DNA of 60,000 nt. Source: Nematostella vectensis. Its lineage: Eukaryota; Cnidaria; Anthozoa; Actiniaria; Edwardsiidae. Under the pieces are notes generated by a model. That model was given only the letters and a program-made list of their open reading frames with translations, was not told the DNA's origin and made no database searches. The translations under genes and the position numbers were made by a program. Below, one piece after another: positions 28,401 to 40,400 of this stretch (its first letter is position 1; every line of letters starts with the position of its first letter). Location of the stretch: the NCBI RefSeq assembly GCF_932526225.1, contig NC_064041.1, positions 9,594,813 through 9,654,812 on the forward strand. Reading direction: 5' to 3'.

Positions 28401-31400
28401 GGTACAACATATGCAAAGACAAGAATCAGCCGTGTGACACGTTAGGCCTCGCAAGGACCCGCGGGATGTGCAGCTTCCCGAGCTCTGCAAGCGTCAACCA
28501 GGACAACGGACTTATGCTGGGCATGACACTAGCACACGAGACTGGACACAGGTAAACCATTTGGATGGGCATGGCAGGAGATAGGACACAGGCAAACCAC
28601 GGGGATAGGCATCACTGGAGATAGAACACAGGTAAACCACAGGAATAGGCATCACTGGAGATAGGACACAGGTAAACCACGGGGATAGGCATCACTAGAG
28701 ATAGGACACAGGTAATCCATTTGGATGGGCATGGCAGGAGATAGGACACAGGTAAATCACGGTGATGGGCATGGCAGGAGATTTAAACACGGTTAAACCA
28801 CGGGGATAGGCATCACAGGAGATAGGACACAGGTAAACCACAGGAATAGGCATCACTGGAGATAGGACACAGGAAACCACGGTGATGAGCATTACAGGAG
28901 ATAGGAGACAGGTAAACCACGGTGATGGGCATGGCAGGAGATAGGACACAGGTAAACCACGGTGATGGGCATGGCAGGAGATAGGACACAGGTAAACCAC
29001 GGTGATGGGCATGGCAGGAGATAGGACACAGGTAAACCACGGTGATAGGAATTACAGGAGATAGGACACAGGAAACCACGGTGATGGGCATTACAGGAGA
29101 TAGGACACAGGTAAACCACGGTGATGGAAATTACAGGATATAGGACACAGGTAAACCACATGGATGGGCATGGCAGGAGATAGGACACAGGAAAACCACA
29201 TGGATGGGCACGGCATCAGATAGCAACGGGCATAGCATGCGTTAAGACACGAATAAATCATTTTGAAAGCCAGGACAAAATACGGGGCATGCACTGGTAT
29301 ACCATTGGCATGGTACGTGACAGCACCCAACTACACCATGATATTCAAAGCATCCCAATATTGTTTTCTGTTTCCTCATAGCATGGGCATTAACCACGAC
29401 GGCGGGGACTGTGCGGATGGCGAGAACGTCATGTCTACCTTCGCACCGGGTAAACCGGCCGCCTTTAGCTGGTCATCTTGCAGCAGAAACTATCTCAAGC
29501 AGTTCTTGGCGTAAGTAGAGAATTTTTTTTATTATTATCATATTTTTTGCTAGACCCAGTCGCAATAAAAAGTTATAATCATTTTATAGTTTCACTTAAT
29601 ATATCTGCAATCTGGGACGAATCAAAGTTTACTAATAAATATCAATTTCTTCATCAGTATTTTAAAATATATTAATAAATACAAAAGACCCAAATAGTCG
29701 TGTTCGTGAACCATAAGAATGAAAAAAAAACAAACAATACGCCCTCAAGAAGTCTAATTAAAGACGAAAATTTGGCAGAGTCGAATTCCATTTTTTTGTA
29801 TTTTAAATACATTAAAATATTAGAGAAAGGGCTGATATGTATATCTTTTAAAACAAAGGACTACGCCAGCAACAATAGCATGGGTGATTTTTGGTAGTGA
29901 TCCCATAGATAGATCACAAGGTTAGACAGTAAGGCGGTATCCTTTAATTAATGCAAGTTACTTTCTATCTGCAGATCGGACGACTCCAAATGCCTGGATG
30001 ACCAGCCTACCCGCCGCTCCCTCATCAGCACCGCGGCCCTCGATAACCCCGGTCGCCTCTATGACAAAGACCAACAATGCCAGCTGGCGTACGGACAGGA
30101 GGCGAAGTTTTGCTCGGGGGCAAAGTTCCTAGACGTGAGTTTCTAAATCGATCAATTATACACAAGGTTGTAGCTTACAGTTCAGGAAACAAAGTTCCTA
30201 GAAGTGAGTTTCTAAATCGACCAATTATACACAAGTTTGTATCTTACAGTTCAGGGAACAAAGTTCCTAGAAGTGAGTTTCTAAATCGACCAATTATACA
30301 CAAGTTTGTATCTTACAGTTCAGGGAACAAAATTCCTAGAAGTGAGTTTCTTAATCGACCAATTATACCCAAGTTTTTATCTTACAGTTCAGGGAACAAA
30401 GTTCCTAGAAGTGAGTTTCTTAAATCGACCAATTATACACAAGTTTGTATCTTACAGTCCAGGGAACAGTTTCTAATGGGAGCCTAGGTGGCGCTGTTGG
30501 CAGAGCGTCGCCCTGTAGTGTCTGTGTATCTCACCACTGGGTTCCGGGTTCGATTCCCGGTTCCGACGTGAGTTAGTTGGTCTCGCCTTTGCTCCGAGGG
30601 TTTTTCTCCGGGTTCTCTGGTTTTTATCCCTCCACAAAACCAACAATTTCGATCTTAGCTGTGATCCGTGGTCAGACATGAGTTGTATGAATGTGGACTT
30701 TAAAAGCACACTAGCATACACACATTGGCATCAGTCAGGCAAAGACGGGACGCTAGCACAGTCTATTACCCGTGCAGTTCGGCAACCATGGACAGCTGTT
30801 TCGTCCTTTTTAGGACTCGTCAGCATGGCATAGCCGGTTCACGGCTATGCTATGCTGACGAGTCCTAATAAGGACGAAAAAGCTGTTCATTTCAATTTAA
30901 TTAAAATCGGACAAAAAGAGATCAGACGTGTTTAGACGTTTTAAACCAGTTTAGACGTTTTAAACCATAAACCAAACCAATTATATGATGGTTGAGGCCC
31001 CGATGAGGGATTCTCCAGAAAAGTTTACGGGGGTGATCGTTCTATCTTTTAGGATATAAAATTTCGACAAGCTGCTATTTCTAAGAGGGTGTCTCCGATT
31101 CTTCCATCTCTTAGGGTTAAAAAATTCTTCTACCACCCCAATTTGCTATCTCCTGGGGGTAGAAATTTCTGTTGACCACACCCAAAGTGCTATTCCTTAG
31201 AGTTAAAATGGATTGCCGTAGACTAGCCCCATCTGTTTTTATCGGAGCGCCCCTCCGGGTTTAAAGGGGTTCGGCACTGATCAATGATAAACAATTTTGA
31301 ATCAAGTGAGCTCATAATTCTCGATATATAGTTTCCTTTTTTTGTTTCCCCGCTTGAGTAAGTGTTATATTTTATATTATAAGATTTATTAGAAGATTAT

Positions 31401-34400
31401 ATAGCTAAAGGTGGGACATGTTATCGTGAAATAGCTTTGTTTTGACATCCCTTGATATTAACACCGACACGGATCGACTCTATTTATAGCGTCACAATGT
31501 TATCAAGTCGGTATGCCGCAGTCCCAAGTTTTCGAAACGTTCTAAATAGTGACAAAAACACTCACATACAGCATTGGAGCGTTTCTGTAGAAGCCCAAAA
31601 GAATACGTAAAGCTATCGCTTGCACATGGCGCATAGTGGCTCTTGTATTCGGCCAAAACATTTAAAGATTATTTGGTTCAAAATAAGATCATGACATGGA
31701 TGTTCATTATCTCTCGTGTTTAGCAAGTTTGCGTGAAGCTGTGGTGTGAAGTTCCTGCGGGCAGCGGTCAATGCAAAACTGCGCAGGTCCCAGCAACTGA
31801 CGGGACGTCATGTGGTGAAGGCAAAGTAAGATATAGCACCCTTGTTCTTTAAAGCCGCATTGTCACCAGTTTACTTCCAGAGGTCCGATGGAAACCTCAA
31901 CCGTTAAAAGACAAAAACTATTAGAATCCGAGATATTTAACCGCTCTAAATTATCAAACACATCCTCAAAGAAACTTCCAAAAGACACACTGCTTTCAAT
32001 ATTTTGAAATATTTTTCGCGTTATCCGTTAAAAACCACTGGAGACCGTTACGTTATCGACCGGAAGTAAACTGGTAACAATGCGGCTTTAATACTGAACT
32101 CGTTAATGAGCGATGAGCGGGGTGCGGGCGGGGGGAGGGGGGTGCTGAAAAAAGAATCATGTCTGTGTCATGCTCATGTGCTATTATGTGATCAATAAAA
32201 AGAATGATTAAAAATATAACTGACAAAGTGTATGACGAAAGTCTATCCGTCATAAATGCAGTATCAATAAATAACTGCAAAAATTTCGACAACTTTAACG
32301 CTGTAAATCATTCTATTAATAACCTTGATAGTGAACAACTCCAAAGTACCTGCTCCTTTGGTCACTTGGCGCAAATCCAAATCAATTTTCTTTTATCAGT
32401 CTTTTCTTCTATATCCCGGCAAGGGCGGTAAGGGGGTCCCTCACGTTTCACGAGTTTCAAAAATCAGAAATCACATTTTACGATAAACTGATAAACTGAC
32501 GACAAGGATCAATCTTTACTCGGAAATCACGATTCACGATTTTAAAGAGCATAGATCACGATTCGTGCTGATCAAATTTCGGCATTCACGAATCATGGCG
32601 AAGGTAGCAATCACAAATCACGGAATGCAATTCACGATTCACGATAAACAATAAAAAGCCGTTCACTGATCACGAAAATAACCCTTACCGCCCCTGCTTA
32701 TCAAGTCCATTATGTCAAGTCCATTATCAATTCCATTATGTTATATTAACTCTCACACATGAAAAAATAAATTATTCTGATTCTGATTGTGCAGTGGTGT
32801 AAAAGAGGTCACTGTGTCGCGTCCACCTCCGAGGGAGACGGTGCGATGGATGGTGGCTGGTCCGAATGGAGCGAGAACTACTCTCGTTGTAGTCGATCCT
32901 GTGGGGGAGGGGTACAGTACAGGGAACGGCGCTGCAATAAACCACAGTGAGTACATGCTTCCTTATATGGAAAGGGCCTGGGGAAGTGTATGATTCAGAT
33001 ATGATACGAGTCAAAGGGGCAATGGGCATAATACATAAACTGACGAAAAGTGAGTAGCACTTTTAATTTCGTTGCCGGGGAAGGAATTGCGAGACAAATT
33101 ACAGCAAGGCAGATAACAGGGCTAGAATAATTAGTAGCATGGTAGAGAGCTTGTTGCACGTCCAATTGTATGGGGGGGGGGGGGGGGGAGGCAACGCAGC
33201 CAGTGCTGAAAAACGCAAGACTAGTTCCAGTACCGCGTGGTTAAACCAGCCTTTTTGTTTTAAAATGGCGGCTTTTTACCGGCGAACTGTCACCTTTTGG
33301 CGAATGCTAAGAAAACGAGACCAAACATAAGGCCATAATTTTCTTTATGACTTCCTCATTATCACACAAATCTGTCATCTTTTATACAGTATGGTTTTAA
33401 TGCTGTACAGTTAGTCAAAACAGCAACTGCAGTCAGCCTTTCGTACCTTTACTCGGACGATTCAACACTACGATTGTGCCTGTTTACGCCAGAGCACGCG
33501 CATGCGTATACGTTCAGCACTGTCGGCAACGCACAGTGTTGAATTTGAATCAGTAGTCGAGTAACACAGTGTTGAATAGGAAATAACAGTATATTGTAAC
33601 AGTAGAGGGTAAAACGTTTTAAATGAATTTCCGCTTTCACCCAGGCCTAAAAATGGAGGCAAGCACTGTGCAGGCGCAGACAGGGAATACAAGCTTTGCA
33701 ATGTTGATGTAAGTTATGTCTTCGTTAAAAAACACTTGATTGAGACTTGATGAAAATAGTGATGACAATAAAGATATATAGAATTGAGTTCTGATTATTA
33801 GAAATTCGCTGCGTTCGTCGGGATCACAACAATCACTGCGCAAAACCATTAACACTACTATGATGATGATGATGTAGATGATGATGGTGATAATAATGAA
33901 AGATTCATAGGACAACGCTGCTAATGACATAGTAACTTTTTGCCCTGTTGATTTCTATCAATTCGCTTATCCGTGTTGCGTCTAACAAACGAGAATGCGA
34001 AAGAACAGAGACGCGACACGGAAAAGTGAACTGATAGAAACAAACAGAAAGAAAGCTCTGCTAGCAGGGTAAACTTTGAGAACAACTTACAATAAATATT
34101 GCGCTTAATAATTCGTTCCATATTATTATCCCCAGTCCTGTTCAATTAGTGAAGTGGATTTCCGTAATTACCAATGCCAAGAGAAGGACAGTCAAATGTT
34201 CAATGATCAGTACTACAACTGGGAATTCAAACCGTCGACCCTGTGTAAGTCACCAGACATCCTTACCCTCACATATTTATTGCACACTTCTAGACTGTCT
34301 ATTAGCGGTCGTTGCGAAATTTAAGGACATTTTGCATACGTTTTGAAGAGAAACCTTCCTCTAATATCTGTCTTGCTAAGAAAACATAGCCAGTAAAGTG

Positions 34401-37400
34401 TCTTCCCGCTAGAATGTATCAGGGTCTGGATGGGGTTAACCGACTAGCGGCAAACGGCTTACAAAGTAACTGACTACCGACAAAACATGAAAAAAACTAG
34501 TAACTAGCGACAAAAAAATGGTTGCCGACTACCGAGAATTTATTATTGGCATTTTTATTCTTTAATTTCATCGTCACTTCAATTGGGCCATTATAGAATC
34601 TGAGCTATGTATTTCCTGTTGCATCAACTTTTCAGTCAATTATCAATCCATAATTAAGTTATTATCAATAAGTTATTAATTACTTATCGATCCTTAATAA
34701 TGTTTAATCTTGTTTATACATGAAATCTAGTACAAAAGCGAATACTAGCATAGATTCACCGACTACCGACAAGACCGATAATTTTTACCGACTACCGACA
34801 AATTATGGAAATTTTAACTGACTACCGACATGCAGACCCATGCTCACTATTTCACCGTTCAAGCACAAGGAACTTTGACCTAAGGCGGAAAATCCCCATC
34901 CCTTTATCATTTCCCAATGGACGTGCTATTTAAAGACAAAACTATAAAGCATAAGCTAGATGACTCTGGTATGTAGCCAAGTCCGACAATAAACGTCCCG
35001 TGAAGATTATTCTTTAGGGTCAGGCTCGGTCAGATTTTTATCAGACAACTCATCCCCCCCTCCCCCCCCCCCGGAAAAATAAAGTCCACTTTTCCGGATT
35101 TCGCATACCCCCCCCCCCCCCAAGAAAAATCCTGGGTACGGGCCTGTAGAAGATTATGTCTATGTATTTCACAGCTCTGTGCGTTTCTCTACTGATTGCT
35201 CCTTGTCTATAATATCCGTTCTCTAGCTAATAGGTGTATACTTGGGTGCTTCATCAAGAACACTGGTCTCGGATTCGCATTCGGGAATGTTGTGGACGGC
35301 ACGGACTGCTCGGAGGGTTCACCGGACAAGTGCATCATGGGACAGTGCAAGGTAGCCGAGCCACAACCCTGAGCCTTTTTGAGATGTTGATAATGTCAAT
35401 CGTGCGTGATAGGAGGAACTATTTTGTGGCTTCAGTATACCACAGTTGCCACTATTTTAATACCACAGTTCACTCTCCATAGCTCTAGCCCACCGTAACT
35501 CAAACCCTCGGTAACAGTGTTTTGGCTTTAGTATACCACAGTTGCCACTATTTTAATACCACAGTTCACTCTCCATAGCTCTAGCCCACCGTAACTCATA
35601 CCCTCGGTAACTATGTTTTGGCTTTAGTATACCACAGTTGCCACTATTTTAGTACCACAATTCACTCTCCATAGCTCTAGCCCACCGTAACTCAAACCCT
35701 CGGTAACTATGAGCCTCAAGTCCTTTCGTATTTTCTCCCCTATTTTTAGAATAATTCGATAAAATAAACTTCTTATTACTCGAAGTAATTTATGTTTGTT
35801 TTTGTTTTTATTTAGAATATGAATGTTATTTCAACTTTTTTGTTATACTGTTCAGTAATATGTTTTTGATAGCCTTAACGTCAAAACTCTTAAGGTACAT
35901 TTATGAAATTTTCCAAGAAGAGAAAGTGATGCATTTTGTGGTCTTTCGATTGTAGCCTCGAAATGTTCGAGCCATCGTCAGTCAAAACTATACAAATAAT
36001 CTCTGTTACAGAATAAGGTATCGATCGTTGATAAAAACACACTTAACCAAATGATATTACTTTTAAACAATTATTTTTTATCATCAACCCATTTTATCAA
36101 TAGCGTGTCGGATGCGACGGAGTGATAGACTCCCGAGCGGTTATCGATCGCTGCGGTGTCTGTGACGGTGACGGGAGCTCGTGCACAGGAGTGACGGATA
36201 CCGCTAATAATACATCGTCGGCTCAGAAGAAGGACGCATTGCCCCATGGGGGTGGTCTCCTTGTTACTGCCATCAGCGTGCTCAAGAACCTTGGCTATGA
36301 CGTGGATAGAAGAGGTCACGTGGCCAAGCCAGATGACGACAGATCAAACACAGGTATTAAATCCAGTCGATCGGACTTGCGTGGTATTTGGTTCTGTAGG
36401 CAACCTTATGCAAAAAGAACGAGTTAATTCTAAACCACTTTTTCAAAAGACACTGATCCTTTCTACGAAACAGCTTTATAAACAGGCGCGTACACAGGGG
36501 GGTGCGTAGGGTGCGCGCGCACCCTCCCCCCCCCTCTTAGCGGCCGAAAGGTGAATCATTTCTTATTAAGGAATCTTTAAATACTATGCTTTCTATAAGA
36601 TTTCTAATACTGCGCAATCACCCCACCCCCCCCCCCCCCCCCCCAGCCTATCCTGGGTATGCGCCTGATATACTATTGATGAGTCTATAAAATAGTACAT
36701 TGGTCTTATTTTTGGTAATTCCCCTCGCTCCTTTGTTTTTACGGTCCACGAAAATCCTAAAAAATATTTTCCTTACAAACCTCTTGTGACGGGCTCCCTC
36801 ACATGGTGATAAAAAAAAAAAAAAAAGATCTCTAGGAATAATTTTCGGTAGTGGCCTTAGCTACGAGGACGCCCTCGAACGCGCATGCTTGTCTTCTTTA
36901 GAGGCGCGGCGTCACAATGTGTGCAGAAAATTCATAAGCAATATCAAACAGGGGAGCGTCTTATACCCCCTAGTGTCAAGATGATATATCCTCCAATTCG
37001 CCATACTCCCTAAGATCTAAGCGCGCACATAGTGTGGTTCCGGGTCGCACGGACCGTTTTTCCAAATTCGTCTCAGCGCAATATGCTGGGGATTTAATGT
37101 TATTATGAATTATGTATGGTGTAATGTATTTTGTAGTTAGCTGACCCCACCGGTAATTCAGTTGTAAAAGAACTGCAAACGGTTGAAATAAACGAGCATT
37201 ATTATTATTATTATTATTATAAAGAATTTTAGGGCATTCGGGATAACAAGCAAACACGCTACTGAACGACGAGCTGTTGATCGGTTGTCTTCTTTATAAA
37301 GTTTTGTTCAAACCCGATGAAAGAAGACGTGGGCTTGCATTAAAAAAAACTGCTAGCTTTGCGATAGCGTTAACAATAATTCTTTACTCCCGTCGTCTCG

Positions 37401-40400
37401 AAACGCCATTATTCAAATCCCTTTATATTTCCCAATTCCTATTTAAAGATATCTAATGAAAAATCCCTAAACTTTATGAAAATGTTTCTCCCGCAGATGG
37501 CGATGACACATTCTATTGGGCGGTCGAGAAGACCGGATGTAGTGTATCCTGTGGGGGAGGTGCTGAGAGATCATACGCACAATGTCGACGCTCCGACGAT
37601 GGGTCCCCGGTGGCGGAGAGAAAGTGTGACGTCACAAAGAAACCGCCCCGACAGGAGATGCATTGCAACAGACAGCCCTGCCCACCCGTGTGAGTATCGA
37701 TAGGGAATAGATTGGAGTAGTGATTCTCCTTACCACTACAATATGCACACAATTGATGACGCAAGAAGAATAAGTACATTGCGAATCCACAAATTGACCG
37801 CGCATACAAAACAACAATATCAATAGACACTGGCTTCCAACCAAAACCGTGACTGTTTGTATTATTTGCTGTGTTTGCTGTGGTCTATAGACGCACGCAC
37901 CATTTAAGTGCTGACCTATACTTATCTCCAGTCTTAGAATAATCGAGTGTGTTTACACACAATTCAAATGCCTTTAAATGTTTCTGTGACACACCCTTTT
38001 ACCTCAGGCAGGCTTTTTGATATACGTACCATTGAGATTGACTTCCCATACTGTCTACAGCTTATAGTATAAAATATTCTTTATAGGTACAAGTACCATC
38101 CAAATGCTGACTTTGCATTCTGTCTCCCGTCTATAGTATAAACTCGCCTTTAGATACACTTACCATTAAAATGCTGACTTTGCATTCTGTCTCCCGTCTA
38201 TAGTATAAGCTCGCCTTTAGATACACTTACCATTAAAATGCTGACTTCCCATTTATCTCCAGCCTAAAATGAAGCTCGCGTTTAAATACACGTACCATTA
38301 AAATGCTACATTCTGTCTCCAGATGGAAGGCGGAAGGCTGGGAGGATTGCACGCGCACTTGTAATGGCGGTAACCGCACACGCCAAGTCAAGTGTATGCA
38401 AGTTGCTGCTGATGGCGTGGAGTATGACGTAGACCAGAGACTCTGCCTCGACCCCAGGCCACCAACTGTCGAGGCGTGCAACACAGTTCCTTGTCTCCCT
38501 GAGTGGGTTGCACAACCTTTTGGCCCGGTAAGGGAATGTAGCAAAGTAGCTGTATTTAAGAGTAACTGTCTATTCTTTTCTTTGAACGAGATTAAAATTA
38601 GGGCATGTTTGAACAGTTAAATCTGATTTTATTCCGTCTAGTGCTCTACTTAACACGTTGTTAATAACTAATCTTTATTTCGTCTAGTGCTCTACTATAG
38701 TGCCTAGTTAATCACTGAATGATTATTTCGTCTAGTGCTCTGCTGTAATACCTGGTTAATCATTGCATGCTTGTTTCGTCTAGTGTTCTACTGTATGTGG
38801 GCGTGGCGAGCAGACAAGGACGGTCAAGTGTATGAAGGCAGATGTTAACAGCAACCTCCTGGAAGTACCAGAAGCGCAATGCGACGGAATGATGAAACCT
38901 CCGCTCAAGGAATACTGCAACGTACACAACCCCTGTCCAGGGGAGGGTGAGTAACCCCTGTCCACGGGAGGGTGAGTAACCCCTGTCCACAGGAGGGTGA
39001 GTAACCCCTGTCCAGGGGAGGGTGAGTAACTCCTGTCCAGGGGAGGGTGAGTAACTCCTGTCCAGTGGAGGGTGAGTAGCCCCTGTCCATGGAAGGGTGA
39101 GTAGCCCCTGTTAAGGGGAGGGTGAGTTATCCCTGTCCACGGGAGGGTGAGTAGCCCCTGTTAAGATGAGGGTGAGTTATCCCTGTCCACGGGAGGGTGA
39201 GTAGCCCCTGTTAAGATGAGGGTGAGTTATCCCTGTCCACGGGAGGGTGAGTAGCCCCTGTCCAGGGGAGGGTGAGTAACCCCTGTCCAGGGGAGGGTGA
39301 CTAACCACTGTCCACGGGAGGGTGAGTAGCCCCTGTTAAGGGGAGGGTGAGAAGGATATGTCCAGGGGAGTAAAGCATCAGGGCGAGGGTGAGTAACCCC
39401 TGTCCACGGGTGGGTGAGTAACCCCTGTCCATGGGAGGGTGAGTAGCCCCTGTTAAGGGGAGGGTGAGAAGGATATGTCCAGGGGAGTAAAGCATCAGGG
39501 CGAGGGTGAGTAACCCCTGCCCACGGGAGGGTGAGTAACACCTGTCCAGAAGAGGGTGAGTAACTCCTGTCCACGGGAGGGTGAGTAGCCCCTGTTAAGG
39601 GGAGGGTTAGAAGGGTATGTCCAGGGGAGTAAAACATTAGGGCGAGGGTGAGTTAACCATATCCGGGGAAGGATGAGTAAATTATGTTCAAGGAAAGTGG
39701 AAAAGTAATCAACACATGGTAGAAGTCGTATGTTATGCGTCTCTATGGAAATGGGGAAGATACTCTTCGCTCTTTCCATCATTCTTGTCTTTGGTCTTTC
39801 TTGTCATACCGTTCATTTCCTGTGGAGGTTGGAATCGGGATAATCATAGCCCATGTGAGGAGGTGGATGGGTAATCATAAACACATTCCTTTAATCACTT
39901 GGGAATAAGCCTTTTAGAGAGGGGTAAGTTTGGCGTTGCTAACAAAGAATGGAAATCTCGAGGAAACTCATTCTTGATTAATTCTTTTTACCTTGATTAA
40001 AGGTGGTTGCGGCGGCGAACTGAAGTCAGACACCGGGGAGCTGTCATCGCCTAACTTCCCAGCCAACTACCCCAATAACAAAGAGTGTATCCACTCTATA
40101 AGTGTCTCTCCAGGCAAAGTCATCAAGCTTGACTTTCACACGTAAGTTAAAGGGACAAAGTCGTTTACTTCGCATCTCGTTTGCGCATGACGTTTTACAG
40201 TTCCGTGGACCACTCGAAAGGTAGACACAATGATTTTATCATTTAGTCGGGTTAATAGGAATAATATTTCTGCAGATACTTAACCATGGACCACGGAAAA
40301 CTTCAAATCTATTTTAAAAAACTTCTGTATTTTGGACAAAAGTTTCACTTTCTATTTTGCACTTTAGAATGCAGATGGCATCTCCAGCAAAGACATCATC

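Noticed and set aside
28695-29188. Overlapping minus ORFs with PITVVYLCPISCHA repeats
   Set aside because: By-products of the 40-bp donor-derived array; same peptide in several frames.
30483-30556. tRNA gene
   Set aside because: A and B boxes are tRNA-like but acceptor and other stems do not pair and a SINE body follows.
30843-30891. Functional plus-strand hammerhead
   Set aside because: Core is present but stem III and the return strand of stem I pair poorly; annotated as a degenerate copy only.
35234-35351. Exon 15 starting at 35234 directly after TAATAG
   Set aside because: That acceptor gives the wrong phase; the acceptor at 35221-35226 restores the conserved Cys-rich frame.
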